Assembly: GCA_009767595.1 (NCBI GenBank)
Contig: VSDK01016681.1
Location: 140,662 to 204,661 of the forward strand
Direction of reading: 5' to 3'
DNA length: 64,000 nucleotides
Origin: Symbiodinium kawagutii
Taxonomy: Eukaryota > Sar > Dinophyceae > Suessiales > Symbiodiniaceae
The notes under the pieces are model-generated. The model searched no databases. It was not told where the DNA came from and saw only the letters and a list, made by a program, of their open reading frames with translations. Position 1 is the stretch's first letter, and each line of letters starts with the position of its first letter. Below, piece by piece: positions 62,954 through 64,000 of this stretch. The translations under genes were made by a program, and so were the position numbers.

Positions 62954-63280
62954 CTATGAATCAGTAGGGTTTAGATTTCGACCACTAAGGAGGTGTATAG
63001 ATCCCAACCAGATTCTCTCTTTATTAGCCAAGTCACTTCTGGTTGGGACCTGAACTACTCGCCTTTTTTTGGTTGGTTTATGTTGTTGACCCAGAGCCAG
63101 AAGTTGAGGATCGGTGCTGTGTTCATCTTCTAAGGTTTTAGAGGGCACACCTGCTTTGAGGCTAGCATCGCTCGAACGGGTGATTTTTGATGTAAGATCT
63201 ATGGATATCTGTGGAATAGCTAGTCCCCTGTACATGATTCCTGGTGGTTCCTGAGTGGTTTGTTTCCATGCAGAATTCAT
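62954..63280 (-). CDS. Minus-strand coding-like ORF, possibly frameshifted
   Basis: 108 codons including ITRSSDASLKAGVPSKTLED then TDPQLLALGQQHKPTKKRRV. A second minus frame (63162-63413) reads into it, suggesting one frameshifted ancestral frame. Basic; may be a retroelement ORF1 remnant. Confidence 0.3.
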   Translation of the reverse strand: MNSAWKQTTQEPPGIMYRGLAIPQISIDLTSKITRSSDASLKAGVPSKTLEDEHSTDPQLLALGQQHKPTKKRRVVQVPTRSDLANKERIWLGSIHLLSGRNLNPTDS

Positions 63281-63872
63281 TCCTTACCATGGGTATGCTA
63301 GGGTAGCAGTTGGCTTCGAGATATGGTGCCCGGTTGCTGAAGAGAAACACCAGCGGTGGGTTTTCGTTGTGGCACCATCCATCACCAAGAAATGTTGAAC
63401 CGTGAACATACAAAGACTTGAGACATCTTAGGACCTATTCTGAGTACGGCTTTGAAGCCGGTGCATTGCCCTGTTTCTCCTCTTGTTGCGATGACAAGCA
63501 GCTCTAGGATGCTTTAATTAGTTGGCTCATGTTCGTTCAATCACGCTGGTGTCAACCCCTTTTCGATTCAAGCTTCAACTCGGAATGCCACCCATGTCTT
63601 CCTGCCAGAAAGTGGTTGGGCGTGGTACTTCACTCGTGTTTTTTTCCACAATATGCCATTATCAATTGGTCATTGCTAATCATCATTGAGATTAATGATG
63701 GCTTTGAGTCACTGACAATAAATCATACCGTCAGAGTCAGTCACTGACCATAAATTATATATTATTAAGATCATATTATTGACCATAGATGATGCCATTG
63801 TTGTCATTGTCCATTTCCATCAGTCATTGACCATAGATTCACCAAGTATTAACCCACCCGTATGCACCCATG

Positions 63873-63975
63873 TGGCTGTTTCTCAAAATAGCGGTACCCC
63901 CAAATCATCCATATATGAACCATTTAGGGTTATTAACCATTGTTTTTTGGGGGTTCATATTTATTACCATGTTTA
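63873..63975 (+). repeat. Family B element near the window end
   Basis: GTGGCTGTTTCTCAAAATAG, core GGTACCCCCAAATCATCC, then TTTTTTGGGGGTTC; right end not seen. Confidence 0.7.
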
Positions 63976-64000
63976 TAGGGTTCATAATGAACCTTAATTT

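Noticed and set aside
1-64000. tRNA, rRNA or dinoflagellate spliced-leader genes
   Set aside because: I looked for the spliced-leader core and for obvious tRNA or rRNA signatures and saw none; a covariance-model scan would be needed to exclude them.

Overview
The window looks like dinoflagellate nuclear DNA, of the kind found in Symbiodiniaceae, other Suessiales or Prorocentrum. This is inferred from the architecture. Coding sequence occurs as many very short GC-rich islands (28-225 bp), almost all on the + strand, separated by AT-rich introns of 0.1-5 kb. Those introns are built from degenerate ATGGTT/AACCAT low-complexity sequence and short inverted-repeat elements. Exons commonly begin with G after the AG acceptor, and GT, GC and GA donors are all used. 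There is also a LINE with a YADN polymerase motif and TTTAGGG-type telomere-like sequence. There are no operons, no ribosome binding sites and no bacterial features.

Layout. 1-3600 (- strand): a LINE-type retrotransposon with a coiled-coil ORF1 and an ORF2 carrying an endonuclease and a reverse transcriptase; ORF2 is broken by a one-base slip in an A7 run and runs off the window start. 3.9-35.9 kb (+ strand): about 25 candidate exons, each open in one frame with plausible splice sites. I could not assign them to a family, and they may belong to one or several genes. 30.1-32.75 kb: a 2.6-kb inverted-repeat-bounded element studded with TTTTATAG/CTATAAAA motifs. 36.6-56.2 kb (+): one recognisable gene, a diflavin (cytochrome P450 reductase / sulfite reductase flavoprotein / PNO-type) oxidoreductase. 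I reconstructed 14 consecutive exons from it (832 nt of coding sequence over 19.6 kb). Every junction is phase-consistent, and 7 of 13 donors are GC or GA. 57.9-62.9 kb (+): further exons of one or more unidentified downstream genes, plus a minisatellite and an assembly gap.

Small repeat families recur through the introns. Family A has TGGCTATGGGTCAA termini and about 10 copies. Family B has TGGTGGTTTCTCAA termini and about 11 copies. Family C has CTGGTTGGTGGTTT termini and about 8 copies. Family D has ACAAGGTGGGCCCCC termini and 2 clear copies. They look like MITE-like non-autonomous elements that have expanded inside introns. Long trinucleotide arrays, a CT-rich array and several perfect or near-perfect hairpins make up much of the rest.

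How the genes work together cannot be said beyond the diflavin gene, which would pass electrons from NADPH through FAD and FMN to a partner protein or fused domain. Its FMN (flavodoxin) domain and N-terminus were not found. All family assignments rest on motifs read by eye; no search was run.
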